Source: Oscillospiraceae bacterium
GTDB taxonomy: Bacteria; Bacillota; Clostridia; Oscillospirales; Oscillospiraceae
Direction: 5' to 3'
Length of the DNA: 31,496 nucleotides
NCBI GenBank assembly: GCA_016295615.1
Contig: JAEDKW010000005.1
Coordinates: 1-31,496, forward strand
The translations under genes were made by a program, and so were the position numbers. The notes under the pieces were generated by a model that saw only the letters and a list, made by a program, of their open reading frames with translations, was not told the origin of the DNA and did not search any database. Numbering within the stretch: the stretch's first letter is position 1; each line of letters begins with the position of its first letter. Shown piece by piece: positions 16,963 through 25,145 of the stretch.

Positions 16963-17907
16963 ATGGCGCAAAAAGTCGTTTGTGTCGTAGGTCCCACGGG
17001 CTGCGGCAAGACAAAAATGGGCGTCCTGCTCGCCAAAAAGTTTCGCGGCGAGGTCGTCTCCTGCGATTCCATGCAGATCTACCGCGGCATGGTCATCGGC
17101 ACCGCCGCGCCGACGGCGGAGGAGATGGACGGCGTTGCGCACCACATGGTCGGCGTGATCGATCCCAACGAAAACTATTCCGTCGCCCGCTATGCGTGCG
17201 ACGCGGCGAAATGCACGGACGATATCCTTGCGCGCGGAAAGCTGCCCATTATTGTCGGCGGCACGGGGCTGTACCTCGACGCACTGCTCAAGGGGCACGG
17301 CTTTGCCGAAGGGCAGTCAGGCAGCCCGCTGCGCGAGGCGCTGGAAGCGCGTATGGCGCGTGACGGCGGGGAAGCTCTTTTGGAGGAGCTGCGAAGCGTT
17401 GACCCCGCCTGTGCCGCGCGTCTGCACCCCGCTGACCGCAAGCGCATCATTCGCGCGCTGGAGGTCTATTACGAAACCGGAAAAACCATGACGCAGCACA
17501 ATCTTGAAACGCAGCGCGTGCCCATGCGCTATGAGCCGGTCTACCTCGGACTTGCCTACGAGGACCGCGAGGAGATGAAGCGCATCATCGATCTGCGCGT
17601 CGAGCAAATGGTCAGGGACGGACTGTTTGAGGAGGTTCAGGCGCTTTTGGACCGCGGCGTCTCCCGCTCCTCCACCGCGTTCGCCGCCATCGGCTACAAG
17701 GAGGCGCTGGCGTATCTGGACGGTCTTTCGAGCCGCGGCGCCGCAATCGACGAGATCAAGCTCCGCTCGCGGCAGTACGCCAAGCGCCAGCTCACCTGGC
17801 TGCGGCGCAATCCCGACATTCACTGGTACTACTGGAAAAAAACGAGGGATTTCTCATCCTGCCTCTCTTTTTCGACAGAAATTCTTATGAACCATGGCGT
17901 ATGCTGA
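16963..17907 (+). CDS. miaA: tRNA dimethylallyltransferase
   Basis: Transfers the dimethylallyl group from DMAPP to A37 of tRNAs, making the i6A substrate used by MiaB. The 314-residue product is the usual size. It carries the P-loop GPTGCGKT (10-17), the catalytic and tRNA-flipping region SCDSMQIYRGM, VGGTGLYLDALLKG, and the C-terminal segment RQYAKRQLTWLRR. The ATG is preceded by AAAAGGAG. It lies 24 bp after mutL and 48 bp before hfq, an order also found in distant bacteria such as E. coli. The last 20 or so residues after WYYWKK are a poorly conserved cysteine-containing tail. Confidence 0.96.
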   Translation: MAQKVVCVVGPTGCGKTKMGVLLAKKFRGEVVSCDSMQIYRGMVIGTAAPTAEEMDGVAHHMVGVIDPNENYSVARYACDAAKCTDDILARGKLPIIVGGTGLYLDALLKGHGFAEGQSGSPLREALEARMARDGGEALLEELRSVDPACAARLHPADRKRIIRALEVYYETGKTMTQHNLETQRVPMRYEPVYLGLAYEDREEMKRIIDLRVEQMVRDGLFEEVQALLDRGVSRSSTAFAAIGYKEALAYLDGLSSRGAAIDEIKLRSRQYAKRQLTWLRRNPDIHWYYWKKTRDFSSCLSFSTEILMNHGVC

Positions 17908-17955
17908 CTTTCGACCGGATCTCTATTCCGGATAAAAAGAAAGGACGGATACATC

Positions 17956-18195
17956 ATGAAAAAAATCACCAACCTGCAGGACCTGTTTCTCCTCAACGCG
18001 CGCCGTTCGCGCATCCCGCTGACCGTGTTTCTGGTCAACGGCTTTCAGATGCGCGGGATCGTCACCGGCTATGACAATTTTATTGTCATTCTTGACAGTG
18101 ACGGCAAATCGCAGATGATCTACAAGCACGCGATCTCCACGATCACACCGCCGGGCACCATCGATCTGCGCGACGCCGAACAGGAGGAGGCATAA
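17956..18195 (+). CDS. hfq: RNA-binding protein Hfq
   Basis: Sm-like RNA chaperone forming hexameric rings that bind small RNAs and A- or U-rich tails. The 79-residue product consists of the Sm core with a short acidic tail, as in other Firmicutes. The Sm1 motif is TVFLVNGFQMRGIVTGYDNF and the Sm2 motif is YKHAISTI, both close to consensus. The N-terminal NLQDLFLLNARR helix carries the proximal and rim residues. The ATG follows AGAAAGGA. The miaA-hfq neighbourhood supports the call. Confidence 0.97.
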   Translation: MKKITNLQDLFLLNARRSRIPLTVFLVNGFQMRGIVTGYDNFIVILDSDGKSQMIYKHAISTITPPGTIDLRDAEQEEA

Positions 18196-18217
18196 CGCGT
18201 CCTCATCTGAGGTCATT

Positions 18218-19450
18218 ATGAAATCCACTTCTCTTTCAACAAAACTGATCATGATCTTCCTTATGCTCGCCGTTTTTATCTATTTCGGCGTGCAGGGGTA
18301 TCGTTATCTCGTCAACCCCACAACGACCACGCTGACCTATCGCTATCACACGGAGGACAGCGTGCAGCTCAGCGGCTATGTCGTGCGCAGCGAAACGGTG
18401 ATCGAAGGGGATGAAGCGCTCCTTGAGCTGACCCACGCCGAGGGTGAGCGCGTTGCCGCCGGCAAGCCGCTCGCCACCGTCTACCGCTCTCAGGAGGCTT
18501 TGGAGCAGGCGCAGGAGCTCGAGCGGCTCACACAGCAGCTTGAACAGCTGCAATATGCGCAAAGCGCTGCCGGCGATACGGAGACCGCGCTCAAGCTTGA
18601 CTCCGACATCCGCAGCGATATCGTGGCGCTGCGCGCCGCCTGCAGCTCCGGCCGCCATGCCTCGCTGGAAACGCTCACGAACGAATTGAAGACCACGGTT
18701 TTGAAGCGGGAATACGCCTACCGCGATGCCGCCGACCTTTCCGAGCAGATCGCCGCGCTCAGCGCACAGGTCAGTTCCGCCTCTGCCGCCGTGCGCGGCT
18801 CCACGAGCAGGATCAACGCGCCCTTTGCCGGAACATACAGCGCCGTCGTTGACGGATACGAATCCGTTCTCACGCCGCGCACGCTTGAAACGATGACGCC
18901 GGCTGAATTTGACGCCATTGCTCCGACGCAGACAAGCTCCTCGATCGGCAAGCTGATCGAGGGCGAAGACTGGTTTTTCGTCACCGTGCTCAGCGCAGCA
19001 GAGGCTTCGCGTCTGTCCGTGGGGCAGTCTCTGACGCTGCGCATGGCTTCCGGCATCGACTTTGATCTCCCCGTCAAGGTTGCGCGGATCGGCCGCGCGG
19101 AAAACGGACGCTGCGTGCTGGTGCTCACCGGTTCACGCTACCTTTCCTACGTCACGCTTCTGCGCGAGCAGAACGCCGAGCTGATCCTCGCGTCCTACGA
19201 AGGGCTGCGCATTCCGAAAAACGCGCTGCGCGTCGATGAGAACGGAACGACCGGCGTTTATTGTCTCGTGGGGCTTACCGCGTATTTCAAGCCTGTCAGC
19301 GTCCTCTATCAGGGCGAGGACTTCTGTCTCGTCGAACCGGGTGAGATCAGCGCGGCAACGGACAGCCAGGTGCTGCTCTACACGCTGCGTGCAGAGGACG
19401 AGGTCATTATCTCCGCAAACGACCTTTACAACGGCAAGGTCATCCATTAA
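18218..19450 (+). CDS. membrane-anchored HlyD/RND-adaptor-like protein, linked to division genes
   Basis: A 410-residue protein with a short cytoplasmic start and one N-terminal membrane span (about 8-29, KLIMIFLMLAVFIYFGVQGY), so the bulk is outside the cell. A barrel-sandwich (biotinyl-lipoyl-like) half near SGYVVRSETVIEGDEAL is followed by a coiled coil rich in Q/E/L (about 88-190). The second half of the lipoyl-like domain and beta domains follow. This is the HlyD or membrane-fusion adaptor layout, but no ABC or RND pump gene is adjacent. It sits 22 bp after hfq and 22 bp before yggS-sepF-divIVA, suggesting an envelope or division-related role rather than export (inference). Start ATG with a close AGGT ribosome binding site. 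Confidence 0.75.
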   Translation: MKSTSLSTKLIMIFLMLAVFIYFGVQGYRYLVNPTTTTLTYRYHTEDSVQLSGYVVRSETVIEGDEALLELTHAEGERVAAGKPLATVYRSQEALEQAQELERLTQQLEQLQYAQSAAGDTETALKLDSDIRSDIVALRAACSSGRHASLETLTNELKTTVLKREYAYRDAADLSEQIAALSAQVSSASAAVRGSTSRINAPFAGTYSAVVDGYESVLTPRTLETMTPAEFDAIAPTQTSSSIGKLIEGEDWFFVTVLSAAEASRLSVGQSLTLRMASGIDFDLPVKVARIGRAENGRCVLVLTGSRYLSYVTLLREQNAELILASYEGLRIPKNALRVDENGTTGVYCLVGLTAYFKPVSVLYQGEDFCLVEPGEISAATDSQVLLYTLRAEDEVIISANDLYNGKVIH

Positions 19451-19472
19451 GGCAACGAAAGGAAGAGTCCCC

Positions 19473-20168
19473 ATGTCTATTCAGGAAAATATTGCCGCCG
19501 TGCGCCAGAATATCGAGCGCGCAGCCAAAGAGGTCGGCCGCAGCGCAGACGAGATCACACTTGTCGGCGCAAGCAAAATGAACGGCGCCGACGCCTGCCG
19601 CGAAGCGATCGCCGCCGGCATTGACGCGCTGGGCGAGAACCGCGTGCAGGAAATGACGCAGAAGCTCTCGGAAAACGCTTACGCCGGCGCGCCGCTGCAC
19701 TTTATCGGACATCTTCAGCGCAACAAGGTAAAGCTGGTCGTCGGCAAGGTCGATCTGATCGAGTCCGTCGGCTCGGACGCGCTGCTTGACGCGATTCACG
19801 CGCAGGCGGAAAAGCTCGGCATCGTGCAGGACATCCTTCTTGAGGTCAACATCGGCGGCGAGGACGCCAAAAGCGGTTTTGCCGTCTCCGAGCTTTTTGC
19901 CGCCGCGCAGCGGGCGCGCACGCTTGCGCACGTTTGCGTGCGCGGGCTGATGTGCATACCACCGGTAGCGGAGGAGGCGCACGGCAGTATACCATATTTT
20001 GAAAAAGTTCACGCGCTTTATGTTGACATCAACGAAAAGTTGTACGATAATAGACTTGATATTTTATCGATGGGGATGAGTGGCGACTACGAGGATGCCG
20101 TCCGCGCAGGCGCTACGATGGTCCGTGTCGGTACCGCCATTTTCGGCAGGCGCAACTACACGATTTGA
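19473..20168 (+). CDS. yggS: PLP homeostasis protein (YggS/YlmE/PROSC family)
   Basis: Pyridoxal-phosphate-binding protein of the alanine-racemase-like TIM-barrel fold, involved in PLP and amino-acid homeostasis and without known catalytic activity. The 231-residue product matches the family. The PLP lysine is K35 in LVGASKMN, and the conserved GENRVQE, HFIGHLQRNKVK, SMGMSGDYEDAV and GTAIFG segments are present. The frame runs open further upstream inside the preceding gene, but the ATG at 19473 follows AAAGGAAG and gives the standard N-terminus. It precedes sepF directly, as ylmE does in Bacillus subtilis. Confidence 0.95.
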   Translation: MSIQENIAAVRQNIERAAKEVGRSADEITLVGASKMNGADACREAIAAGIDALGENRVQEMTQKLSENAYAGAPLHFIGHLQRNKVKLVVGKVDLIESVGSDALLDAIHAQAEKLGIVQDILLEVNIGGEDAKSGFAVSELFAAAQRARTLAHVCVRGLMCIPPVAEEAHGSIPYFEKVHALYVDINEKLYDNRLDILSMGMSGDYEDAVRAGATMVRVGTAIFGRRNYTI

Positions 20169-20186
20169 TAGAGAAGGGAATTTGTT

Positions 20187-20642
20187 ATGGGTATTATTGA
20201 TGATCTGAAAAAATGGGCGCACCCCTACGAAGACGAAGACGAAGAATATGAAGACGATTTCCCCGACTTGAAGGATCACGGCGACACGGGCGCCTTTGCC
20301 GATCGCCGCAGCGCTGAGCGCAAGGCGGAGGACCGGCGCAACAAGGTGGTCAACATCAACGCGACCACCCAGCTCAAGGTCGTTTTGGTCAAGCCCGAGC
20401 GCTTTGAAAACGCCTCGGAGATCGCTGACCACCTCAAGGATAAGCGCACCGTCGTTCTCAATCTGGAATCCACCAACAAGGACATCGCCAGAAGACTGAT
20501 CGACTTCCTCTCCGGCGTCGCCTATGCCGGCGAAGGCAAGATCAAGAAGGTCGCCGCCAACACCTATATCATCACGCCGTACAGCGTGGATATCATGGGC
20601 GATCTGATCGACGAGCTGGAAAACAACGGTCTGTACTTATAA
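20187..20642 (+). CDS. sepF: cell division protein SepF
   Basis: Cytoplasmic protein that binds FtsZ and anchors and shapes the Z ring at the membrane through an N-terminal amphipathic helix. The 151-residue product starts MGIIDDLKKW, the expected membrane-targeting helix. An acidic spacer (about 14-32, EDEDEEYEDD) and the DUF552 core follow from VVLVKPERFENASEIADHL to the C-terminus, with RRLIDFLSGVAYA and TYIITPYSVDI. The spacer is unusually acidic. Ribosome binding site AGAGAAGGGAA. It lies 18 bp after yggS. Confidence 0.95.
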   Translation: MGIIDDLKKWAHPYEDEDEEYEDDFPDLKDHGDTGAFADRRSAERKAEDRRNKVVNINATTQLKVVLVKPERFENASEIADHLKDKRTVVLNLESTNKDIARRLIDFLSGVAYAGEGKIKKVAANTYIITPYSVDIMGDLIDELENNGLYL

Positions 20643-20666
20643 TCACAACATACGGAGGGGTTCACT

Positions 20667-21350
20667 ATGCTTACACCGCAGGAAGTTTCCAACCGCGCCT
20701 TCTCCAAGGCCGCATTCGGCGGCTACAATATGGCCATGGTCGATGAGTTTCTCGATGAGCTGACCGACGACTATACCGCGCTTTACAAGGAAAACGCCGC
20801 ACTCAAGGCCAAGATGAAGGTTTTGGTCGACAAGGTGGAGGAGTACCGCGCGACGGAGGACTCCATGCGTGCCGCCCTCCTCACCGCGCAGAAGATGGCC
20901 AGCACCATGGTGGAGGAGGCCGAGGCCAAGAAGGCCCACCTGATCGCCAATGCCGAAGCGGAGGCGCGCAATAAAATCGGCGCGCTGCAGGAGGAGCTTC
21001 TGTTTGAGCAGAAGCGTCTCAACACCGCGAAATCCGCCACCGCGGAGTTCATCAGCAAATCCCGCGCGGTCTGCGAAGCACAGCTGAAGCTTCTTGAGCA
21101 GCTTCCCGACCTGACGCCGGAAACGCTCCCCGTCCCTGCGGAGGAGGAAACGGATGCGCAGGCGGACATTGCCGCGATCGGTGAGAAGATCCTTTCCTCC
21201 TTTGAAAGCGCTCCCGCGCAGGAGGAAGCGGACGAGGGCGTGCAGCAGGACCTTCTTGAGGCAGACGACAACCCCTTTGTCGAGACCGCTACCCGCGCCA
21301 TTGATTTTTCCGAGTTGAAATTCGGTCGCAACTATCACGGCGAAGAATGA
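20667..21350 (+). CDS. divIVA: DivIVA domain-containing protein
   Basis: Coiled-coil cytoskeletal protein that marks curved membrane at poles and septa. The product has 227 residues. The N-terminal DivIVA lipid-binding domain reads LTPQEVSNRAFSKAAFGGYN (2-21), followed by VDEFLDELTDDY. A long coiled coil runs over about 35-135, rich in A/E/K. The C-terminal part is acidic and low in complexity. The ATG follows ACGGAGG. It closes the division block: a terminator follows 10 bp after its stop. In B. subtilis ylmG and ylmH lie between sepF and divIVA; here the two genes are adjacent. Confidence 0.93.
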   Translation: MLTPQEVSNRAFSKAAFGGYNMAMVDEFLDELTDDYTALYKENAALKAKMKVLVDKVEEYRATEDSMRAALLTAQKMASTMVEEAEAKKAHLIANAEAEARNKIGALQEELLFEQKRLNTAKSATAEFISKSRAVCEAQLKLLEQLPDLTPETLPVPAEEETDAQADIAAIGEKILSSFESAPAQEEADEGVQQDLLEADDNPFVETATRAIDFSELKFGRNYHGEE

Positions 21351-21359
21351 ATCCATCAG

Positions 21360-21388
21360 AAGCGGCTCGTTCCCGAGCCGCTTTTTTC
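21360..21388 (+). terminator. intrinsic terminator after divIVA
   Basis: Stem AGCGGCTCG (21361-21369) with CGAGCCGCT (21374-21382), loop TTCC, followed by TTTTTT. It ends the long plus-strand run, only about 34 bp before the next ATG. Confidence 0.92.
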
Positions 21389-21421
21389 CGCGTTACAAAG
21401 GATAAAAGGAAGTGTTTTCCC

Positions 21422-22300
21422 ATGAAAAAGCGTCCCATCATTGCATTCCTCTATGATTTTGATAAAACCCTGTGCACCACCGACATGCAGGACTACGCCT
21501 TCATCCCCTCGCTCGGCTATACGCCCGGCGAGTTTTGGGGCATTGCCAACTCGTTCGGCTGGAAAAACCGCATGGACGGTCTGCTCGCTTATATGTACAC
21601 GATGATCGACGAATGCCGCAAGAAAAATATCCGTCTCGACCGGGAGTACCTGGTCAGCTGCGGCCGCTCGATCGAGCTTTTCCCCGGCGTGAAGGACTGG
21701 TTCGCGCGCATCAACGCCTTCGGTGCGCAGCAGGGCGTGCAGGTCGAGCACTATGTGCTCTCCTCCGGTCTCAAGGAGATCATCGAGGGCAGCGGCATCA
21801 GCCACGAGTTCAAGGAGATCTACGCCTGTGAGTTTCTTTACAACGAGGACGGACTCGCCTACTGGCCCAAGCTGGATGTTAACTTCACCAACAAGACGCA
21901 GTTCGTTTACCGCATCAACAAGGGCGTTCTGGACATCGCCAATGACAAAGATCTCAACGCCTCCATGCCGGATGACAGCAAGCGCATTCCCTTCACCAAC
22001 ATGATCTATGTCGGCGACGGGCTTTCCGACGTGCCGTGCATGAAGATGATGCGCGCCTACGGCGGTCAGGCAGTCGCCGTCTATCAGGACGGAAACCGCC
22101 CCGGCGTGGAGGATCTTCTCGCCAAAGGGCGCGTGGACTTCATCTTTCCCGCCGATTACAGCGAAGGGACCATGCTGGACACGACCATGAAGAATATCAT
22201 CCGCAAAATGGCGATCACCGATCTTCTCGCAGAGGAAAATCAGGAGCAGCTGCGCAGGCTCGGCAGAGCCGAGCTGCCGAATCAGGTGGAGCTGTTCTGA
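21422..22300 (+). CDS. HAD-superfamily phosphatase (phosphoserine-phosphatase-like)
   Basis: Cytoplasmic haloacid-dehalogenase-fold hydrolase of 292 residues. Motif I is YDFDKTL (D12 nucleophile, D14), motif II falls near YVLSSGLKEII, and motif IV is VGDGLSDVPCMK. The cap is inserted between motifs I and II, the layout of PSP-like HADs. Substrate cannot be assigned. The ATG at 21422 follows AAAAGGAAG; the frame is open upstream through the terminator, which is not coding. Sitting directly behind the divIVA terminator with no visible promoter, it may depend on readthrough or on a promoter inside divIVA. Confidence 0.88.
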   Translation: MKKRPIIAFLYDFDKTLCTTDMQDYAFIPSLGYTPGEFWGIANSFGWKNRMDGLLAYMYTMIDECRKKNIRLDREYLVSCGRSIELFPGVKDWFARINAFGAQQGVQVEHYVLSSGLKEIIEGSGISHEFKEIYACEFLYNEDGLAYWPKLDVNFTNKTQFVYRINKGVLDIANDKDLNASMPDDSKRIPFTNMIYVGDGLSDVPCMKMMRAYGGQAVAVYQDGNRPGVEDLLAKGRVDFIFPADYSEGTMLDTTMKNIIRKMAITDLLAEENQEQLRRLGRAELPNQVELF

Positions 22301-22325
22301 GCGTTTCTCCCGCATCGGACAAAAG

Positions 22326-22368
22326 AATAAAACAAGGGGAAGCGAAGTTCGCTTCCCCTTGTTTTATT
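22326..22368. terminator. bidirectional terminator between HAD gene and lepA
   Basis: Perfect 21 bp inverted repeat, 22326-22346 and 22348-22368, around a single central base, with A-rich left and T-rich right ends (core GGGGAAGCGAA / TTCGCTTCCCC). U-rich tails exist on both strands, so it can end the HAD transcript (+) and late lepA readthrough (-). Confidence 0.9.
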
Positions 22369-22468
22369 GCTGCCAATGCATGCGCAGCCTGATCCGGGCT
22401 TTTAGGACGATATTTCGCGCCCCGGTGGGTTGAATTTTGCAGCTCTTTCAAAAGAGACGGACGAGACG

Positions 22469-22520
22469 CGCTTGCGTCGGCACCTGTACCGTGCCCAGAT
22501 TGCGCATCTTCTTTTTGCCC
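22469..22520 (-). repeat. displaced copy of the lepA 3' end (52 bp direct repeat, distal copy)
   Basis: This 52 bp segment matches 22643-22694 at 51 positions, with 46 bp in a row identical (22475-22520 and 22649-22694). The second copy lies inside lepA and encodes the KKMRNLGTVQVPT stretch near its C-terminus. The copies are 174 bp apart, a multiple of three. The distal copy would read on in the lepA frame as QARLVRLF then stop, whereas genuine lepA ends EAFLAVLKLDE. No open frame joins it to lepA, because stops intervene. Confidence 0.95.
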
Positions 22521-22544
22521 GTTGAAACGCTTCGCTTTCAACGG
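22519..22544. repeat. 9 bp inverted repeat between the two lepA-end copies
   Basis: Arms CCGTTGAAA (22519-22527) and TTTCAACGG (22536-22544) with an 8-nt loop, abutting the distal lepA copy. The rest of the spacer (22545-22612) is GC-rich with another small GCCGC/GCGGC stem. No gene is seen in 22301-22612. Confidence 0.7.
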
Positions 22545-22612
22545 CTTCGCCCCATGTTTTTGTTCACGCCGCTGCCGCGGCGGCTCGCTCGCGCTCGCAA
22601 AGAGGGCAAAAA

Positions 22613-24415
22613 TCACTCGTCCAGCTTGAGAACCGCCAAAAACGCTTCCGTCGGCACCTGTACCGTGCCCAGATTGCGCATCTTCTTTTTGCCCTCTTTT
22701 TGCTTCTCCAGCAGCTTCTTTTTGCGCGTGATGTCGCCGCCGTAGCACTTGGCAAGAACATCCTTGCGCATGGCCTTGACCGTTTCGCGCGCGATCACGC
22801 GCCCGCCGATGGCAGCCTGAACGGGCACTTCAAAGAGCTGACGCGGAATATTCTCCTTGAGCTTTTCGCACAGTCTCCGTGCGCGCGGATAAGCCTTGTC
22901 CTTATGCGCGATAAAGGACAGCGCATCGACCTGGTCGCCGTTTAAAAGCATGTCCACCTTGACCAGCTCGCTCGGGCGGTAGCCGGAGAGCTCATAGTCG
23001 AGCGAGGCATACCCCTTTGTGTTCGCCTTGAGCGCGTCAAAGAAATCGTAAATGATCTCGTTGAGCGGCATCTGATAATGCATCTCGACGAGATAGGTGT
23101 CAAGATACTGCATATCCTTAAACTCGCCGCGGCGCTCCTGACACATCGGCATAATGTTGCCCACATAGTCCGGCGGCGTGACGATCGTCACCTTGACGTA
23201 GGGCTCCTCCGCGTGCTCGATGACGCTGTTGTCGGGATAGTTGTGCGGATTGTCCACGCGCACCATCGTGCCGTCCGTCTTGTAAACTTCGTAGATCACG
23301 CTGGGGAGCGTGGTGACAAGGTCGAGGTCAAACTCACGCTCCAGACGCTCCTGAATGACCTCCATGTGCAGCATGCCGAGGAAGCCGCAGCGGAAGCCGA
23401 AGCCAAGCGCCACGGACGATTCCGGCTCAAACGTCAGGCTCGCATCGTTGAGCTGCAGCTTTTCCAGCGCGTCGCGCAGGTCGGGGTATTTGCTGCCGTC
23501 CTCGGTATAGATGCCGCAGTAGACCATGGAGCGCACCTTGCGGTAGCCGGGCAGCGGCTCAGACGCGGGATTCTCCGCGCCGGTGACGGTGTCGCCGATC
23601 TGCGTTTCGTGCACGTCTTTGATGCTCGCGGTGAAGTAGCCGACCTGACCGGCCTCGAGATGATCCGTCGCCTCCATGCCGAGCGGACGCATGATGCCGC
23701 ATTCAAGGACCTTGTAGGACGCGCCCGTCGCCATCATTTTGACCTCCATGCCGGGCTTAAGGCTGCCCTCCATGAGTCGCATGTAGACAATGACGCCGCG
23801 GTAGGGATCGTAATAACTGTCGAAAATCAGCGCGCGCAGCGGCGCGTTTTTATCGCCCGCGGGAGCCGGCAGATTGTGCACGATATCCTCAAGCACCGCG
23901 TCAATGTTGATGCCGAGCTTGGCAGAGATCTCCGGCGCATCCTCCGCCGGGATGGCAAGGATATTCTCGATCTCCTCCTTCACACGCCCGGGATCGGCGG
24001 CAGGCAGGTCGATCTTGTTGATCACGGGGCGGATCTCCAGCTCGTGCTCCATGGCGAGATAGGTGTTCGCCAGCGTCTGCGCCTCGATGCCCTGTGAAGC
24101 GTCCACGATCAAAAGCGCGCCCTCGCACGCCGCGAGCGAACGGGACACCTCATAGTTGAAGTCAACGTGTCCCGGCGTGTCGATGAGGTTGAGCGTATAG
24201 GTTTCGCCGTCCTGCGCAGTATAATCAAAGGTGACGGCGCGCGCCTTGATGGTAATGCCGCGCTCGCGCTCAAGCTCCATGTTGTCGAGGATCTGGTCCT
24301 CCATTTCGCGCGCGCTGACCGCGTTGCATCTTTCCAGCAGACGGTCGGCGAGCGTAGACTTGCCGTGGTCAATGTGCGCGATAATACTAAAGTTTCGTAT
24401 GTTTTCTCGGTTCAT
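22613..24415 (-). CDS. lepA: elongation factor 4 (LepA GTPase)
   Basis: Ribosome-associated translational GTPase, thought to help with stalled or mispositioned ribosomes and with initiation. The 600-residue product is the standard length. GTPase motifs are AHIDHGKST (G1), ITIKARAVTF (switch region), DTPGH (G3) and NKIDLP (G4). LepA-specific C-terminal segments include RPSELVKVDMLLNGD and KAYPRARRLCEKLKENIPRQ, and it ends in the canonical MRNLGTVQVPTEAFLAVLK. The ATG follows AAGAGGAAG. It lies 11 bp after the xre gene and probably shares its promoter. The 3' end is partly duplicated downstream. Confidence 0.97.
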   Translation of the reverse strand: MNRENIRNFSIIAHIDHGKSTLADRLLERCNAVSAREMEDQILDNMELERERGITIKARAVTFDYTAQDGETYTLNLIDTPGHVDFNYEVSRSLAACEGALLIVDASQGIEAQTLANTYLAMEHELEIRPVINKIDLPAADPGRVKEEIENILAIPAEDAPEISAKLGINIDAVLEDIVHNLPAPAGDKNAPLRALIFDSYYDPYRGVIVYMRLMEGSLKPGMEVKMMATGASYKVLECGIMRPLGMEATDHLEAGQVGYFTASIKDVHETQIGDTVTGAENPASEPLPGYRKVRSMVYCGIYTEDGSKYPDLRDALEKLQLNDASLTFEPESSVALGFGFRCGFLGMLHMEVIQERLEREFDLDLVTTLPSVIYEVYKTDGTMVRVDNPHNYPDNSVIEHAEEPYVKVTIVTPPDYVGNIMPMCQERRGEFKDMQYLDTYLVEMHYQMPLNEIIYDFFDALKANTKGYASLDYELSGYRPSELVKVDMLLNGDQVDALSFIAHKDKAYPRARRLCEKLKENIPRQLFEVPVQAAIGGRVIARETVKAMRKDVLAKCYGGDITRKKKLLEKQKEGKKKMRNLGTVQVPTEAFLAVLKLDE

Positions 24416-24426
24416 GTGACTTCCTC

Positions 24427-25104
24427 TTATTTTTGATCCAGCAGGTGATTTGTCTGCTCCTCGGTCACATGCAGCACCTGCGTCACGCTCTGCATCAGAC
24501 CCGGGTATCCGGCAGAAAGGGCTTCGCTGTCCATATTCGGGAACGCGCTCTCTTCCGCCGGGTGTGAAAGCGCCTGAATATAGGCGACCCGCGCAGCATG
24601 CATCTGCATATCGACGGCGCCGCCGGTAAACGCCTCTCCGCCAAGGGAGAAATAGGCGTCCTTTTCCCCGCTGCGGCGGTGCAGGGCGCGGTAAAGCTGG
24701 TAAAGCGCGCCGCTGAGATAGCTGCCGGCAGCGCCGACCGCCTCGCGGCTGCCGGTTTGACCGAGCAGCTCAAAAAGAAGGTTCGTCGTGTTGACGATCA
24801 GCTTTTTCTGCAGGGTTGCCGCAATGCTTCCCTTGAGCGTTCCCCGCTCGTTGCTCGAATCGTAAAGCTCCTCCGCGCCGATCATGCCGCCGTCGCGCGA
24901 GAGCGTGCGCCCGAGCAGATAATCGGCGCTGACGTGATAGTAGTCACAGGCGCGCCGGACAAAAGCAAGCCCCGGCTCACGGATCCCGTTTTCATAGTGC
25001 GACAGCAGCGCCTGCGAAACGCCGAGATCCTTTGCCGCCTTGCGCTGCGAGATATCTTTCTCCTGCCGCAGCAGAGCGAGCGTGCGGGAAAAGTCCTCAT
25101 TCAT
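24427..25104 (-). CDS. XRE-family helix-turn-helix regulator
   Basis: A 225-residue protein with an N-terminal HTH_3 domain (about 7-63: LRQEKDISQRKAAKDLGVSQALLSHYENGIREPGLAFVRRACDYYHVSADYLLG, visible as ISQRKAAKDLGVSQALLSHY within it). A roughly 155-residue C-terminal part follows that I do not recognise; it is helical-looking and alanine-rich. No membrane span or peptidase motif is visible. It is the first gene of a unit with lepA, under a consensus promoter that contains GTATA/TATAC half-sites, so autoregulation is plausible. An ATG with GTAGAAGGA upstream sets the start. The C-terminal domain may sense a ligand; this is inference. Confidence 0.85.
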   Translation of the reverse strand: MNEDFSRTLALLRQEKDISQRKAAKDLGVSQALLSHYENGIREPGLAFVRRACDYYHVSADYLLGRTLSRDGGMIGAEELYDSSNERGTLKGSIAATLQKKLIVNTTNLLFELLGQTGSREAVGAAGSYLSGALYQLYRALHRRSGEKDAYFSLGGEAFTGGAVDMQMHAARVAYIQALSHPAEESAFPNMDSEALSAGYPGLMQSVTQVLHVTEEQTNHLLDQK

Positions 25105-25145
25105 TCCTTCTACCTCTTCTTTTTCTTTAAAAATACAACAGGTAT

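Noticed and set aside
22326..22368. The 21 bp palindrome as a CRISPR repeat or phage attachment site
   Set aside because: It occurs once, has A/T tails of an intrinsic terminator, and sits between two converging genes.
22437..22745. A plus-strand open frame with a repeated VGTCTVPRLRIFFLP
   Set aside because: It is antisense to lepA and its downstream duplication; the repeat reflects the DNA duplication, not a repeat protein.
22215..22748. An open frame on the minus strand spanning the lepA end with an internal repeated GQKEDAQSGHGTGAD
   Set aside because: It is out of frame with lepA and its internal repeat is just the duplicated lepA 3' sequence read in the wrong frame. No ribosome binding site supports it.
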